This document shows, piece by piece, positions 26,874 through 36,525 of a stretch of 60,281 bases of DNA. The position numbers were made by a program, and so were the translations under genes. The notes below the pieces were generated by a model. The model did no database searches and had not been told where the DNA came from. It saw only the letters and a program-made list of their open reading frames with translations. The first letter of the stretch is position 1. Every line of letters starts with the position of its first letter. Source of the stretch: Thiocapsa sp. KS1 (GTDB lineage Bacteria > Pseudomonadota > Gammaproteobacteria > Chromatiales > Chromatiaceae); contig NZ_LN848257.1 of assembly GCF_001499735.1 (NCBI RefSeq), positions 916,296 through 976,576 of the forward strand, read 5' to 3'.

Positions 26874-27698
26874 ATGCCCACCCGCCGCCCCCAACCGTTT
26901 TGCTTCCTCCTCGTGCCGATCCTGCTCTCGGCCGCCCTGCTAGGCTCCGGATGCGAGGAGTCTCCCACGGGCCGCAAGCAGATCGCGCTGGTGCCGGAGG
27001 CGCAGATGACCGCGCTCGGCGAGCAAGGCTTTGCCGAGCTGCTGCGCACCCTGCCGCTGAACGACGACCCCGAGGTTCGCGCCTACGTCGGCTGCATCGC
27101 CGAGGCGTTGGTGGACGCCCTGCCGCAGCCGCACGGGCGGTGGTCAATCGCCGTCTTCGACGACCCCTCGCCCAATGCCTTCGCGCTGCCCGGCGGGAAG
27201 ATCGGCGTGCATTCCGGCATGCTGCGGGTCGCCCGCACGCCCGACCAGCTCGCCGCCGTCATCGCCCACGAGATCGCGCATGTGACGGCGGACCACTCCA
27301 ACGAGCGCTTGACCCAAGAGCTCGCGGTTCAGGGCGGGCTGATGCTGGTGGATCTGTTCGCCGAGGAGCCGGGGAGTCTCAAGCACGAGGTGCTGCGCGG
27401 GGCGCTGGGTATCGGCGCCGAGTACGGGCTGCTGCTGCCCTACAGCCGAACCCACGAGCGCGAGGCCGACCGCATCGGCCGCGATCTGATGGCGCAGGCG
27501 GGCTTCGATCCCCGAGCCAGTGTGACGCTCTGGCGCAACATGGCCGCCGCCGGCGGAGGCCAGCCGTTGGCCTTCCTCTCCACCCATCCCTCCCACGACA
27601 CGCGCATGGAGGAGCTGGCCGAGGGGATGGAGCGGGCCGTCGAGATCCATCGCCAAGCCCGTGCCGCGGGGCGCGAGCCCGCGTGTAAGCCGCGGTGA
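26874..27698 (+). CDS. M48 family metalloprotease, LoiP-like lipoprotein
   Basis: A 274-residue secreted zinc protease. ATG at 26874 gives a lipoprotein-type leader (FLLVPILLSAALLGSGC, Cys27), although the lipobox GSGC is not ideal. The M48 active site is AAVIAHEIAHVTADHSNERL (HEIAH, residues 132-136), with the third zinc ligand in READRIGRDLMAQAGFDP. GRKQIALVPEAQM and HPSHDTRMEELAE complete the YggG/LoiP/BepA-like layout. Such enzymes act on outer-membrane proteins in the periplasm. Its TPR-free length fits LoiP rather than BepA. Confidence 0.87.
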   Translation: MPTRRPQPFCFLLVPILLSAALLGSGCEESPTGRKQIALVPEAQMTALGEQGFAELLRTLPLNDDPEVRAYVGCIAEALVDALPQPHGRWSIAVFDDPSPNAFALPGGKIGVHSGMLRVARTPDQLAAVIAHEIAHVTADHSNERLTQELAVQGGLMLVDLFAEEPGSLKHEVLRGALGIGAEYGLLLPYSRTHEREADRIGRDLMAQAGFDPRASVTLWRNMAAAGGGQPLAFLSTHPSHDTRMEELAEGMERAVEIHRQARAAGREPACKPR

Positions 27699-28011
27699 AG
27701 AGGCCGGGAGCGTGCCCGTTCACTGCACCATCAACCGGGTCGAGCACCATCCGGACTGCATCGTTTACCGGAATGATTGCGAAGCGCGCTTGAGGAGGAC
27801 GTCCACGCGTTTCAGACGGCGTGCGGCGATCTCACATGGAAGACTTCACGCCGATCGTAACTGAGGATGTATTTGACAGAGGCCCGTTCGGGCTTCGCTC
27901 CTTTCTCCAAGGACGGCTTGAGAAAGCCAGGAGCATTTTGTGGATACTGCTGTGGGAGTACCAGCTGTTCGGCTGTTTTTTATTTTAAATCAGGAGATTA
28001 GACTATAACTG
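27699..28011. other. Intergenic region, 313 bp
   Basis: Convergent spacer between the M48 gene and tRNA-Ser. It becomes AT-rich at 27940-28010. On the plus strand CAGC (27962-27965) and GCTG (27972-27975) form a small stem before TTTTTTATTTT, a weak candidate terminator for the protease transcript. No gene seen. Confidence 0.35.
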
Positions 28012-28102
28012 TGGCGGAGAGAGAGGGATTCGAACCCTCGATAGGGGATTAGCCTATACTCCCTTAGCAGGGGAGCGCCTTCAGCCACTCGGCCATCTCT
28101 CC
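28012..28102 (-). tRNA. tRNA-Ser(GCT)
   Basis: Read on the minus strand, a 91-nt class II tRNA: acceptor GGAGAGA pairs with TCTCTCC, discriminator G, encoded CCA at the 3' end. The D-arm contains GGCCGAGTGGCTGAAGGCG, the anticodon loop CTGCTAA has GCT, the long variable arm (TATAGGCTAATCCCCTAT) is typical of serine tRNAs, and the T-loop is GGTTCGAATCC. The position after csrA matches the conserved gammaproteobacterial csrA-tRNA-Ser order. Confidence 0.97.
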
Positions 28103-28108
28103 GAAGAA

Positions 28109-28132
28109 CGCGTAGTTTATCCTGCCTACGCG
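28109..28132 (-). terminator. Hairpin between csrA and tRNA-Ser
   Basis: CGCGTAG (28109-28115) and CTACGCG (28126-28132) form a 7-bp stem with a 10-nt loop, 18 nt after the csrA stop and 7 nt before the tRNA 5' end. No T tract follows on the minus strand, so it may be a processing or attenuation hairpin rather than a full terminator. Confidence 0.4.
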
Positions 28133-28149
28133 CCCTTGGCTACTTACTC

Positions 28150-28368
28150 TCAGTCGAGTCGAGTGCCTGGCGGAACGGCTCCTGCGATCGGGCCGCCTTC
28201 TGCTTGCTCGCGCTTGATGCGCTCGTAAATCTCTTCACGATGCACGGCGACGTCACGCGGTGCGTTGACGCCGATTCGTACCTGGTTTCCTTTAACACCT
28301 AGAACAGTTACCGTGACTTCGTCACCGATCATGAGGGTTTCGCCAACCCGGCGCGTCAAGATCAACAT
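28150..28368 (-). CDS. csrA: Carbon storage regulator CsrA (RsmA)
   Basis: A 72-residue RNA-binding dimer that represses or activates translation by binding GGA motifs in mRNA leaders. The sequence from [20 protein letters not shown] through [30 protein letters not shown] is the invariant family core, including the Arg of [14 protein letters not shown] that contacts RNA. ATG at 28368 is the family start; a longer frame to 28425 has no homology. It lies between lysC and tRNA-Ser as in Pseudomonas and relatives. Confidence 0.97.
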   Translation of the reverse strand: MLILTRRVGETLMIGDEVTVTVLGVKGNQVRIGVNAPRDVAVHREEIYERIKREQAEGGPIAGAVPPGTRLD

Positions 28369-28634
28369 AGCCTTTATCTCCCTTTCGTTCCTTTTTCCGA
28401 TTGAATGGTATACCCGAGCCGACAACCAGAGGTGCCTAGGCTATTCGGCCTGATTGGCACAACCAACGTGCGTGGATCATGAGAAACCAAGTCTCATTGC
28501 AGGATTTTAGCATCTGTCGGCACGGGCCCGAAAGTCCGGCCGCGCCGGAAGGACATTTGTCCTCGACAACGCGATTCCAAGACACCGGTGCAGCTTCGAA
28601 CCGACCGACGGTCGATGCAATCCGTGACTCGCTG
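28369..28634. promoter_or_regulatory. csrA leader and promoter region
   Basis: The 266-bp gap between lysC and csrA on the minus strand should hold the csrA promoter(s) and leader. The first 60 bp before csrA (28369-28430) are AT-rich for this genome (TTCCTTTTTCCGATTGAATGGTATAC on the plus strand). On the minus strand AAAAAGGAACGAAAGGGAGAT precedes the start; two GGA triplets close to the start would allow CsrA autoregulation, which is inference. Confidence 0.4.
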
Positions 28635-29864
28635 CTAGGGTGATTTGCTTCCGTCGAGTCCGAACGCCTCGTGGAGCGACCGCACCCCAAGCTCGAGATA
28701 CTTCTCGTCGACCACAACCGAGATCTTGATCTCGGAGGTGGAGATCATGCGGATATTGATCCCCTCCTTGGCCAGTGTCGAGAACATGAGACTCGCAATC
28801 CCGGCGTGGCTGCGCATCCCGACCCCGACCAACGAGATCTTCACGATCCGGTTGTCGCCGAGCACTTGGCGCGCACCGAGTTCCTTCGCGGTCTGCTGCA
28901 GGATCTCGAGCGCGCGCGGAAAGTCGTTGCGGTGCACGGTAAAGGTGAAGTCGGTCGTCGCCTCCTGGGCAGCGATATTCTGGATGATCATGTCGACTTC
29001 GATGTTGGCGTCGGCGATCGGCCCGAGAATACGGTAGGCGACCCCTGGCTGGTCCGGGACGCCGAGCACCGTCAGCTTGGCCTCGTCGCGGCTGAAGGCG
29101 ATTCCGGAGATCTTGGCGTCTTCCACGATATCTTCCTCGAAACTGATGAGCGTACCCTCGCCTTCCTCGAAGCTGGAGAGCACGCGCAGGGGCACCTTGT
29201 ATTTACCGGCAAACTCGACCGAGCGGATCTGCAGCACCTTGGAGCCGAGACTGGCCATCTCGAGCATCTCCTCGAAGGTGATGCGATCGAGCTTGCGGGC
29301 CTTGGGCTCGACACGCGGATCGGTGGTGTAGACGCCGTCGACGTCGGTGTAGATCTGGCACTCATCGGCCTTGAGGGCCGCGGCGATCGCGACGGCCGAG
29401 GTATCGGAGCCGCCGCGCCCGAGCGTGGTGATGTCGCCCTGGGCATCGACACCCTGGAATCCGGCGATGACCACGACACGACCCGCTTCGAGATCGGCGC
29501 CGACACGGGCGGCGTCGATGTCGCGGATACGCGCCTTGTTGTGGGCACTGTCCGTGAGGATGTGCACCTGAGCGCCGGTGTAGGAGCGCGCGGCGCAGCC
29601 CATGGCATCGAGGGCCATGCTCAGCAGCGCGATGGTCACCTGCTCCCCGGTGGACAGGAGCACGTCGAGCTCACGCGGGACTGGACGATCCTGAATCTGC
29701 TTGGCGAGCCCGATCAGTCGATCGGTCTCCCCGGACATGGCCGAGACCACGACCACGACCCGATGCCCCTCGTCGCGCCAGCGCTTGACACGCTGTGCGA
29801 CCGCTTGAATCCGCTCGGCATTCGCAACGGATGTGCCGCCGTACTTCTGCACGATCAGCCCCAT
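28635..29864 (-). CDS. lysC: Aspartate kinase
   Basis: A 409-residue monofunctional aspartokinase, first step of the lysine/threonine/methionine/DAP pathway. The N-terminal kinase motif is [49 protein letters not shown] and [11 protein letters not shown] form the amino-acid kinase core. Two C-terminal ACT domains ([64 protein letters not shown]) give allosteric feedback. ATG at 29864 follows GGGAG; the frame extends to 30041 but only through repeat DNA. An internal start for a beta subunit is possible as in other alpha/beta aspartokinases. Confidence 0.95.
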   Translation of the reverse strand: MGLIVQKYGGTSVANAERIQAVAQRVKRWRDEGHRVVVVVSAMSGETDRLIGLAKQIQDRPVPRELDVLLSTGEQVTIALLSMALDAMGCAARSYTGAQVHILTDSAHNKARIRDIDAARVGADLEAGRVVVIAGFQGVDAQGDITTLGRGGSDTSAVAIAAALKADECQIYTDVDGVYTTDPRVEPKARKLDRITFEEMLEMASLGSKVLQIRSVEFAGKYKVPLRVLSSFEEGEGTLISFEEDIVEDAKISGIAFSRDEAKLTVLGVPDQPGVAYRILGPIADANIEVDMIIQNIAAQEATTDFTFTVHRNDFPRALEILQQTAKELGARQVLGDNRIVKISLVGVGMRSHAGIASLMFSTLAKEGINIRMISTSEIKISVVVDEKYLELGVRSLHEAFGLDGSKSP

Positions 29865-29919
29865 CGAATTCTCCCGGCATGCACGTCTTGCTCTCTCCCG
29901 ATGTGTTCGGCCCGATGAG

Positions 29920-29944
29920 CCGCGAAGGCACAAAGGACGCAAAG
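29920..29944 (+). repeat. Dispersed 25-bp element, copy 1
   Basis: The core GGCACAAAGGACGCAAAG preceded by CCGCGAA lies about 56 bp upstream of the lysC start (antisense to it). It matches 24 of 25 positions with the copy at 35482-35506. Purine-rich repeats of this type (CGCAAAGG-like units) occur between genes in many bacterial genomes. Confidence 0.6.
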
Positions 29945-30000
29945 AAAACAGCTCTGTTGATAATCCCGCTGGGCCGCTGCGCGAGCCCTCGCAGGTCGGA

Positions 30001-30038
30001 GCAGGTCGGTCGGTTGGCGGCAGCGCAAACCGACCTGC
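30001..30038 (-). terminator. Candidate alaS terminator hairpin
   Basis: GCAGGTCGGT (30001-30010) and ACCGACCTGC (30029-30038) make a perfect 10-bp stem with an 18-nt loop, 3 nt beyond the alaS stop codon. No T tract follows on the minus strand, so it may protect or end the alaS transcript only partly before lysC. Confidence 0.5.
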
Positions 30039-30041
30039 CAC

Positions 30042-32642
30042 CTAGACCCGCTGCCGCACCCATCCGTCCACCAGCGCCAAGGCCGCCGGGAGACCCGCCG
30101 GGTCGTTGCCGCCGGCCTGGGCCATGTCCGGACGCCCGCCGCCCTTGCCGCCGACCTTCTCGGCGACCTCGCGGATCAGATCGCCGGCCTTCAGACGGTC
30201 GGTCAGATCCTTGGTCACGCCGGCAATCAGGCTGACCTTGCCGTCGCCCTCCGTCGCGAGGACGACGACGGCCGAGCCGAGCTTGTCCTTGAGCTGATCG
30301 AGCGTAACGCGCAGGGCCTTGGAGTCGGCGCCCTCCAGCCGAGCGGCGAGCACCTTGATCCCGTCGATCACCACGGCCTGCGACGCCAGATCCTGACCGG
30401 CGGAGCTGGCGAGCTTGGCCTTGAGCTGCTCGAGCTCCTTTTCGAGCCGACGGCTGCGCTCGAGCAGCGCAACGACCCGCTGGTCGACGTCATCGCGTCC
30501 GCCCTTGAGGAGTCCGGCAAGGCGGATGAGTCGATCCTCGTCGGCCTCGATCCAGTCGAGCGCGTTCGCCCCCGTGACGGCCTCGATGCGCCGCACCCCG
30601 GAGGCGATACCGCTCTCGCCGATGATCTTGACCAGACCGATGTCGCCGACCGCCTTGACGTGGGTGCCGCCGCACAGCTCGGTGGAGAAGTCACCCATGC
30701 GCAGCACGCGCACCTGCTCGGAATATTTCTCGCCGAAGAGTGCCATGGCCCCGGACGCCTTGGCATCGTCGAGGCTCATGATCCGGGTCTCGACGAGATG
30801 ATTCTCGCGGACCTTGCGGTTGACCATCCGCTCGATCTCCAGCAGCTGTTCGCGTGAGACCGCCTCGTAGTGCGAGAAGTCGAAGCGCAGTCGCTCCGGA
30901 CCGACGAGCGAGCCTTTCTGCTGCACATGCTCGCCCAGGACCTGACGCAAGGCCGCATGCAGCAAATGGGTGGCCGAGTGGTTCAGGGCAGTGGCGCGCC
31001 GTCGCGCGCCGTCGACGCGCGCGTCGACCCGATCGCCGACCGCCAGGACACCCTCGGCGACCCGCCCCAGATGACAGACTGCACCCTCGCCTTTCTTCTG
31101 GGCATCCAGTACGTCGAATCGGCCGCCCTCGCCGACGAGCCAGCCGCGATCTCCGACCTGGCCGCCGGACTCCGCATAGAAGGGCGTGAGATCCAGGACG
31201 ACCAGCCCCTCCTCGCCTGCGGCGAGCTGATCGCGTGAGCCATCGGCGGAATAGATGGCGACCACGGTCGCGTCCTCGCGGAGCCGATCGTAGCCGCAGA
31301 ACTCGGTCTCGCCTTGGACATCGATCTCGAGACCGGCCGCGCCGCCGAACTGGCTGGCGGCGCGTGCGCGCTCGCGCTGCTGCGCCATCGCCTGATCGAA
31401 GCCGTCCATGTCCAGGCTCAGACCGCGCTCGCGCGCAATGTCGGCCGTCAGGTCGGTCGGGAAACCGTAGGTATCGTAGAGCTTGAAGACGGTTTCGCCC
31501 GGTATCCGGGCATCGGTCAGGCCCGCGATCGCCTCGTCGAGCAGACGCATGCCGTGCTCGAGGGTCTCGGCGAAGCGCTCTTCTTCGAGCAGGATGATGC
31601 GCTCCACATGCTCGCGTGCCGCGACCAGCTCCGGATAGGCCACTCCCATCTCGGCAACCAGCGCCGGGACAAGGCGATGGAAGAAGGGCGTGGTGCAGCC
31701 GAGCTGGTAGCCGTGTCGGATAGCGCGACGCATGATGCGACGCAGGACATAGCCGCGGCCCTCGTTGCCCGGCGTCACCCCGTCGGTGATCAGGAAGGCA
31801 GCCGAACGGATGTGATCGGCGATGACCCGCAGCGATTTGTTCTCCCGATCCGCGCAGCCGGTGAAGCCTGCCGCCGCATCGATGAGACGCACGAACAGAT
31901 CGATCTCGTAGTTGCTGTGCACGCCCTGCATGACGGCGGCGAGCCGCTCCAGGCCCATCCCGGTATCCACGGACGGGCGCGGCAGCGGGGTCAGATTGCC
32001 CTCGGCGTCGCGGTTGTACTGCATGAAGACCAGGTTCCAGATCTCCACGTAGCGGTCGCCGTCCTCGTCCGGGGAGCCGGGCGGACCGCCGGGGATCTCG
32101 GGACCGTGGTCGTAGAAGATTTCGGAACAAGGACCGCAGGGGCCCGTCTCGCCCATCGACCAGAAGTTATCCTTCGCCCCGCAGCGCGAGAAGCGCGAGG
32201 CGTCGGCGCCGATCTCCTTCAACCAGATGTCGGCGGCCTCGTCGTCTTCGGTGTAGACCGTGATCCAGAGCCGCTCGGGCGGCAGGGCCAGGACGCGGGT
32301 CAGATAGTCCCAGGCGTACTCGATCGCCTTGCGCTTGAAATAGTCCCCGAAGCTGAAGTTGCCGAGCATCTCGAAGAAGGTGTGATGCCGAGCGGTGTAG
32401 CCGACATTTTCCAGATCGTTGTGCTTGCCGCCGGCGCGCACGCAGCGCTGCGAGCTGACCGCGCGGTTGTAGGCGCGACGTTCTCGCCCGAGAAAGACCT
32501 CCTTGAACTGCACCATCCCGGCATTGGTGAAGAGCAGGGTCGGATCGTTGCCCGGCACCAGGGGGCTGGACGGCACGCGTTCGTGATCGCGTTGCGCGAA
32601 ATAGTCGAGAAAACTCGCTCGAAGCTCTGCACTCGTGGTCAT
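30042..32642 (-). CDS. alaS: Alanine-tRNA ligase
   Basis: An 866-residue class II synthetase, full length. The N-terminal catalytic core shows [42 protein letters not shown] (motif 1) and later motif 2/3 blocks. The editing domain has the zinc motif [16 protein letters not shown] and [13 protein letters not shown]. The C-Ala/DHHA1 domain at the end contains [17 protein letters not shown]. It charges tRNA-Ala and clears Ser/Gly mischarges. Start ATG at 32642; recX ends 34 nt upstream, in the standard recA-recX-alaS order. Confidence 0.97.
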   Translation of the reverse strand: MTTSAELRASFLDYFAQRDHERVPSSPLVPGNDPTLLFTNAGMVQFKEVFLGRERRAYNRAVSSQRCVRAGGKHNDLENVGYTARHHTFFEMLGNFSFGDYFKRKAIEYAWDYLTRVLALPPERLWITVYTEDDEAADIWLKEIGADASRFSRCGAKDNFWSMGETGPCGPCSEIFYDHGPEIPGGPPGSPDEDGDRYVEIWNLVFMQYNRDAEGNLTPLPRPSVDTGMGLERLAAVMQGVHSNYEIDLFVRLIDAAAGFTGCADRENKSLRVIADHIRSAAFLITDGVTPGNEGRGYVLRRIMRRAIRHGYQLGCTTPFFHRLVPALVAEMGVAYPELVAAREHVERIILLEEERFAETLEHGMRLLDEAIAGLTDARIPGETVFKLYDTYGFPTDLTADIARERGLSLDMDGFDQAMAQQRERARAASQFGGAAGLEIDVQGETEFCGYDRLREDATVVAIYSADGSRDQLAAGEEGLVVLDLTPFYAESGGQVGDRGWLVGEGGRFDVLDAQKKGEGAVCHLGRVAEGVLAVGDRVDARVDGARRRATALNHSATHLLHAALRQVLGEHVQQKGSLVGPERLRFDFSHYEAVSREQLLEIERMVNRKVRENHLVETRIMSLDDAKASGAMALFGEKYSEQVRVLRMGDFSTELCGGTHVKAVGDIGLVKIIGESGIASGVRRIEAVTGANALDWIEADEDRLIRLAGLLKGGRDDVDQRVVALLERSRRLEKELEQLKAKLASSAGQDLASQAVVIDGIKVLAARLEGADSKALRVTLDQLKDKLGSAVVVLATEGDGKVSLIAGVTKDLTDRLKAGDLIREVAEKVGGKGGGRPDMAQAGGNDPAGLPAALALVDGWVRQRV

Positions 32643-32676
32643 GGGTATGCTCGGTTGGACTGCGGACGCCGGCCCG

Positions 32677-33132
32677 TCAATCGGGCCAGCGCAGGAAGCG
32701 GCGGATCATCTCGGGGGGGAATCCACGTTGCTCGAGGAAACGACCGCGTCGGGCGTACTCGGCGCGGTCGGGCGGCGGCGTGCTGCCGAAGCGGCGATCG
32801 TAGATCTCTGCCATATAGGCTGCCCAATCATCCCGCATGGCGGCGAGATAAGGGTCGACGAGGGTATCGGGAAGCCCCTTTTCATACAACTCCGAGAGGA
32901 TGCGCAGGGGACCGAACCCTTTGGCCGCACGCTCGGCAACGTACTGCTCGACCATACGTGCTTCATCGAGCGCGCCCTCGGCGACCAGGCAGTCGAGCGC
33001 CTGTGCAATCCCGGCGTCATCGAAGCCGCGCGCGCGAAGCTTACGCAGAAGCTCCGCGCGCGAATGCTCGCGGGTGGCCAGCAGCCGACGGGCTCGATCG
33101 GCGATCTCCGCCGCGGGGTCCGGTTCTTCCAT
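32677..33132 (-). CDS. recX: Regulatory protein RecX
   Basis: A 151-residue RecX, which binds RecA filaments and inhibits recombination. Three-helix repeats are visible: [52 protein letters not shown] and the third ending [16 protein letters not shown]. It sits 21 nt downstream of recA on the same strand and is likely co-transcribed. Confidence 0.93.
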   Translation of the reverse strand: MEEPDPAAEIADRARRLLATREHSRAELLRKLRARGFDDAGIAQALDCLVAEGALDEARMVEQYVAERAAKGFGPLRILSELYEKGLPDTLVDPYLAAMRDDWAAYMAEIYDRRFGSTPPPDRAEYARRGRFLEQRGFPPEMIRRFLRWPD

Positions 33133-33153
33133 CGCTCGACGAGAGGGTTCCGC

Positions 33154-34206
33154 CTAGATCTCCGCCGGGGCCTCGGCGATCGGCGAGGCAGCGGCGCCGG
33201 GCAAAGGGTCGCCGATCTTGGGCAGAAGCTTGTCGCGAATCTTCGCCTCGATCGCCTTGGCGATCTCGGGATTCTCGCAGAGAAAGACCCGCGCGTTGTC
33301 TTTGCCTTGACCGATACGATTGCCCTCGTAGCTGTACCAGGCGCCTGATTTTTCGATGAAACCCTCGTTCACGCCCAGGTTGACGATCTCGCCTTCGCGC
33401 GAGATGCCCTGACCGTAGAGGATGTCGAACTCGGCCTGCCTGAAGGGCGGTGCCACCTTGTTCTTGACGACCTTCACCTTGGTCTCGTTGCCGATGACCT
33501 CGTCGCCCTTCTTGATGCTGCCAATGCGCCGGATATCGAGCCGGACCGAGGCGTAGAACTTGAGTGCGTTGCCACCGGTCGTGGTCTCGGGCGAGCCGAA
33601 CATGACGCCGATCTTCATCCGGATCTGATTGATGAAGATGACCAGACAGTTGGAGCGCTTGATGTTGCCGGTGAGCTTGCGCAGCGCTTGGGACATCAGA
33701 CGCGCCTGCAGGCCGACGTGCGAGTCACCCATCTCGCCCTCGATCTCGGCCTTCGGGGTCAGCGCCGCGACCGAGTCGACAACCACGACATCGACCGCGC
33801 CGGAGCGCACCAGCATGTCGGTGATCTCGAGCGCCTGCTCGCCGGTATCCGGCTGGGAGACCAGCAGGTCGTTCATGTTCACGCCGAGCTTCTCGGCATA
33901 ACCGGGGTCCAGGGCATGCTCGGCATCGACGAAAGCGGCCGTGCCGCCGGCCTTTTGCGCCTCGGCGATGATGTGCAGCGTGAGCGTCGTTTTGCCGGAG
34001 GATTCGGGTCCGTAGATCTCGACCACCCGTCCCTTGGGCACGCCGCCGATCCCCAGTGCGAGATCCAGACCGAGCGAGCCGGTCGAGATGGCCTCTACCT
34101 CGCGAATGGCGCCGGTGTCGCCCATGCGCATCACCGAGCCCTTCCCGAACTGTTTCTCGATCTGGGTCAGCGCGGCGGCCAGTGCCTTCTTGCGGTTGTC
34201 GTCCAT
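33154..34206 (-). CDS. recA: Recombinase RecA
   Basis: A 350-residue full-length RecA: homologous recombination, SOS co-protease. Walker A is GPESSGKTT (residues 66-74), followed by [19 protein letters not shown], the Walker B segment [28 protein letters not shown] and the L2-flanking [25 protein letters not shown]. The C-terminal tail is Ala/Pro/Glu-rich. The 250-bp upstream gap to thpR should hold its promoter. Confidence 0.98.
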   Translation of the reverse strand: MDDNRKKALAAALTQIEKQFGKGSVMRMGDTGAIREVEAISTGSLGLDLALGIGGVPKGRVVEIYGPESSGKTTLTLHIIAEAQKAGGTAAFVDAEHALDPGYAEKLGVNMNDLLVSQPDTGEQALEITDMLVRSGAVDVVVVDSVAALTPKAEIEGEMGDSHVGLQARLMSQALRKLTGNIKRSNCLVIFINQIRMKIGVMFGSPETTTGGNALKFYASVRLDIRRIGSIKKGDEVIGNETKVKVVKNKVAPPFRQAEFDILYGQGISREGEIVNLGVNEGFIEKSGAWYSYEGNRIGQGKDNARVFLCENPEIAKAIEAKIRDKLLPKIGDPLPGAAASPIAEAPAEI

Positions 34207-34454
34207 TGGGTCTCCGTTGAACCTGATCGGCTTGATCGTTCGTAAGGGGGCTTGCTCTGCAACGTTCGGATCCGACGCGACCGGCGAGCGCCCGGGTGTC
34301 CGCCAAGATACCCGTCGCCCCGCGCCGCAAGTCGCGGATTATCGCATAGCGAATCGGAAAACGTCACAGGCATGCCAAGGGTCCGGGTGCGCAAGCGATT
34401 CAAATCGCGCAGGTCGCACGCGCGGGAACACGGCGAATCACAGCCGGCACGGCG

Positions 34455-34967
34455 CTAGATCAACGTCCAGCGACGACGTACCCGATAACGCGGCCCGGGA
34501 CCGCCGTATCCGGCGGCCAGCACAAGCTCGCGGACCGGCCAACGAATCGGCGTCGGCCAGTCCGACATCGGCGCCGCCGCGGCCTTGCGCGCGAGCGTGA
34601 TATGCGGCCGATACGGACGCGGATCGGCGGCGAGACCGCAGGTCGAGAGCTGATCCTGAAGATCCGCGACGAGCGCCGGCAATGCCTCGGGCGGCGCTGC
34701 GGGCGCGCACCAGAGCACGCGCGCCCGCGCGAAATGACCGACGCGATCGATCTCCAGGTCGAAGGCAGCGGCTCGGATCCGATCCGCGGCGCGCTCCGCA
34801 CAACCGAGCACATCGGGTGCGAGCGGACCGAGGAAGGCAAGCGTCAGATGAAGGTCGCTCGGATGGGTTGCCCGTGCGCCGACGGGTAGGAGCGCGGGGA
34901 CGCGGGCAGCCACCGCGTCGCGGACCGCCTCATCGGGCCAAAGGGCAAAGAACCAACGTTCAGACAA
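34455..34967 (-). CDS. thpR: RNA 2',3'-cyclic phosphodiesterase
   Basis: A 170-residue 2H phosphoesterase (LigT/ThpR family) that opens 2',3'-cyclic phosphates on RNA. The two HxTx catalytic motifs are HLTLAFLGPL (His40) and HITLARK (His122). TTG at 34967 is chosen: the protein then begins MSERWFFALWPDE as in the family, and the start overlaps the pncC stop by 8 nt. A longer frame upstream runs antiparallel-like through pncC in another frame and has no homology. It lies between pncC and recA. Confidence 0.87.
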   Translation of the reverse strand: MSERWFFALWPDEAVRDAVAARVPALLPVGARATHPSDLHLTLAFLGPLAPDVLGCAERAADRIRAAAFDLEIDRVGHFARARVLWCAPAAPPEALPALVADLQDQLSTCGLAADPRPYRPHITLARKAAAAPMSDWPTPIRWPVRELVLAAGYGGPGPRYRVRRRWTLI

Positions 34968-35469
34968 GGTGGCCGAGCCGCTCGACCAAGCCGTCGATCG
35001 CCGCCTGCACCGAGCAACGCCGCACGGCATCGCGGTCGCCGTCGAAGTGGAATCGCCGGGTCTCGACCCGCCCCTCGGGCCAGGCCCAGGCGAGACAGAC
35101 GGTCCCGACCGGTTTCTCCGGGCTACCGCCGCCGGGACCGGCGACGCCGCTGATCGCAACCGCGACCTGTGCAGCACTGCGACTCAAGGCACCGATGGCC
35201 ATCTCGGCAACCACGGCCTCGCTCACGGCACCGTACGCGGCAAGCGTATCGGCGCGCACGCCGAGCATCTCCTGCTTGGCCGCGTTGCTGTAGGTGACGA
35301 AACCACGATCGAGCCAGGCGCTGCTCCCGGCGAGATCCGTGACGACCTTCGCCAGCCAGCCGCCTGTGCAGGACTCCGCGACCGCAAGCCGCAGACCCAG
35401 ACGCAGCATCAGGTCCGCAAGCGAGGCGGCGCTCGGCTCTTGGTTGCAAAAGGGTTCCGAGTGAGTCAT
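34960..35469 (-). CDS. pncC: Nicotinamide-nucleotide amidohydrolase (CinA C-terminal type)
   Basis: A 169-residue PncC, which deamidates nicotinamide mononucleotide to nicotinate mononucleotide in NAD recycling. Family motifs: LRLAVAESCTGGWLAKVVTDLAGSSAWLDRGFVTYSNAAKQEMLGV, GAVSEAVVAEMA and AVAISGVAGPGGGSPEKPVGTV. ATG at 35469 (MTHSEPFCNQEPS) fits the family; the frame goes on to 35514 through the dispersed repeat. pncC upstream of recA is the usual gammaproteobacterial order. Confidence 0.93.
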   Translation of the reverse strand: MTHSEPFCNQEPSAASLADLMLRLGLRLAVAESCTGGWLAKVVTDLAGSSAWLDRGFVTYSNAAKQEMLGVRADTLAAYGAVSEAVVAEMAIGALSRSAAQVAVAISGVAGPGGGSPEKPVGTVCLAWAWPEGRVETRRFHFDGDRDAVRRCSVQAAIDGLVERLGHLV

Positions 35470-35481
35470 GGCGAAATCAAA

Positions 35482-35506
35482 CCGCAAAGGCACAAAGGAC
35501 GCAAAG
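35482..35506 (+). repeat. Dispersed 25-bp element, copy 2
   Basis: CCGCAAA followed by GGCACAAAGGACGCAAAG, one mismatch from the copy at 29920-29944. It lies 12 bp upstream of the pncC ATG, overlapping the expected ribosome-binding/leader region, in the same orientation relative to the gene as copy 1 has to lysC. Confidence 0.6.
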
Positions 35507-35676
35507 GGTTTCACGCGTGCAGGCGGTTCGCTTCACGGATCCTTGCGGTGTCTGGTCGCTTGATCCATCCCTCGCAGGTGGCGTCTCGGGTGGAAAATCC
35601 CACGGATTATCTCCAGAATGCCGAGCCATCAGAGCCTAGTCCCGCCGTTTGCGGCGGCCGACCCCGGAGCCCAGTC

Positions 35677-35958
35677 ATGACCGACCTACAGATCTACTGC
35701 GAGCACAAACCCTCCCCCGCCAAGCTGGATGTCCTCGGTGTCGAGGACTGGCCGATCTGGAAAAAAGAGCCCTCGACCTTCCCTTGGCGGTACGATCGCC
35801 CCGAGACCTGCTACGTCGTCCGCGGGCGTTTTCATGTCACCCCGGCCGGCGGCGAGCCCCAGACCTTCAGCCGCGGCGATCTCATTACCTTTCCCGCCGG
35901 GATGGAATGCACCTGGGAGGTCGTCGAGCCGGTCGAGAAGCATTACCGATTTGACTGA
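35677..35958 (+). CDS. Cupin domain protein (DUF861/Cupin_3 type)
   Basis: A 93-residue small cupin: LGVEDWPIWKKEPSTFPWRY followed by CYVVRGRFHVTPAGGEPQTF and GDLITFPAGMECTWEVVEPVEKHYRF. The pattern W..EP..F.W.Y...E.CY...G...V and the FPAGM.C.W motif are those of the EutQ-like DUF861 group. Function in bacteria mostly unknown. ATG at 35677 is the first in the conserved region. It is 39 bp upstream of the DUF302 gene on the same strand, so they may be co-expressed. Confidence 0.82.
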   Translation: MTDLQIYCEHKPSPAKLDVLGVEDWPIWKKEPSTFPWRYDRPETCYVVRGRFHVTPAGGEPQTFSRGDLITFPAGMECTWEVVEPVEKHYRFD

Positions 35959-35997
35959 TCGCATAAATACAAAAAACCTAACCGGAGAGACGTGACG

Positions 35998-36492
35998 ATG
36001 AGAAAGATCCTGCTGTCCCTGCTGATCGCCCTGTTGCCCGTGACCTTCCTCGCCGCGCAGGCGCGTGCCGAAGGCATGACGATCGCCGACACCGTGCTCA
36101 AGATGCCGCTGGCCGAAGACGTCTCGATGGACGACGCCGTCGAGTCCATGAAGCTCCGGGCCAACACGCTGAACTTCAAATTGGTCGCACACCTGCCGCT
36201 CTACAAAGAGCTGGAGTCGATGGGGGTCGAGACCAAACGCATCGAGATCTTCCAGTTCTGCGATGCCCGGATCGCCTACGAGATGATCAAGGAGAACATC
36301 GACTTCTCCGCCTATCTGCCGTGCCGGATCACCCTGATCGAGGATCAGGAAGGCAAGGCATGGCTGACGACGCTCGACCTCAACAAGGTCATCGCGATGG
36401 CCGACCTGCCGCCGAGCCTGATGGAGCATGCCGTAAAGGTACGCGACACCATCGAGGAGATCATGACCGCGGGCGCCACCGGCGACCTCTGA
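35998..36492 (+). CDS. Periplasmic DUF302 domain protein
   Basis: A 164-residue exported protein. ATG at 35998 follows GGAGAG and opens a Sec signal peptide (KILLSLLIALLPVTFLAAQARA). The mature part has the DUF302-like fold pattern: MDDAVESMKLRANTLNFKLVAHLPLYKELE and IEIFQFCDARIAYEMIKENIDFSAYLPCRITLIED, the second segment corresponding to the conserved F.F.NP..A..ll..dP....lP.ri.v of the family, with two Cys. Role unknown; found in sulfur- and hydrogen-oxidising bacteria. Confidence 0.82.
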   Translation: MRKILLSLLIALLPVTFLAAQARAEGMTIADTVLKMPLAEDVSMDDAVESMKLRANTLNFKLVAHLPLYKELESMGVETKRIEIFQFCDARIAYEMIKENIDFSAYLPCRITLIEDQEGKAWLTTLDLNKVIAMADLPPSLMEHAVKVRDTIEEIMTAGATGDL

Positions 36493-36525
36493 GATCGAAG
36501 CACGATCGCCGACGGGTCCGGTCCG

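Noticed and set aside
29865..30041. Lysine riboswitch upstream of lysC
   Set aside because: The 177-bp leader contains the alaS hairpin and the dispersed repeat, too short and without the lysine-riboswitch core.
31314..33359. 681-codon plus-strand frame opposite alaS/recX
   Set aside because: Spans two well-defined genes in antisense and has no family features.
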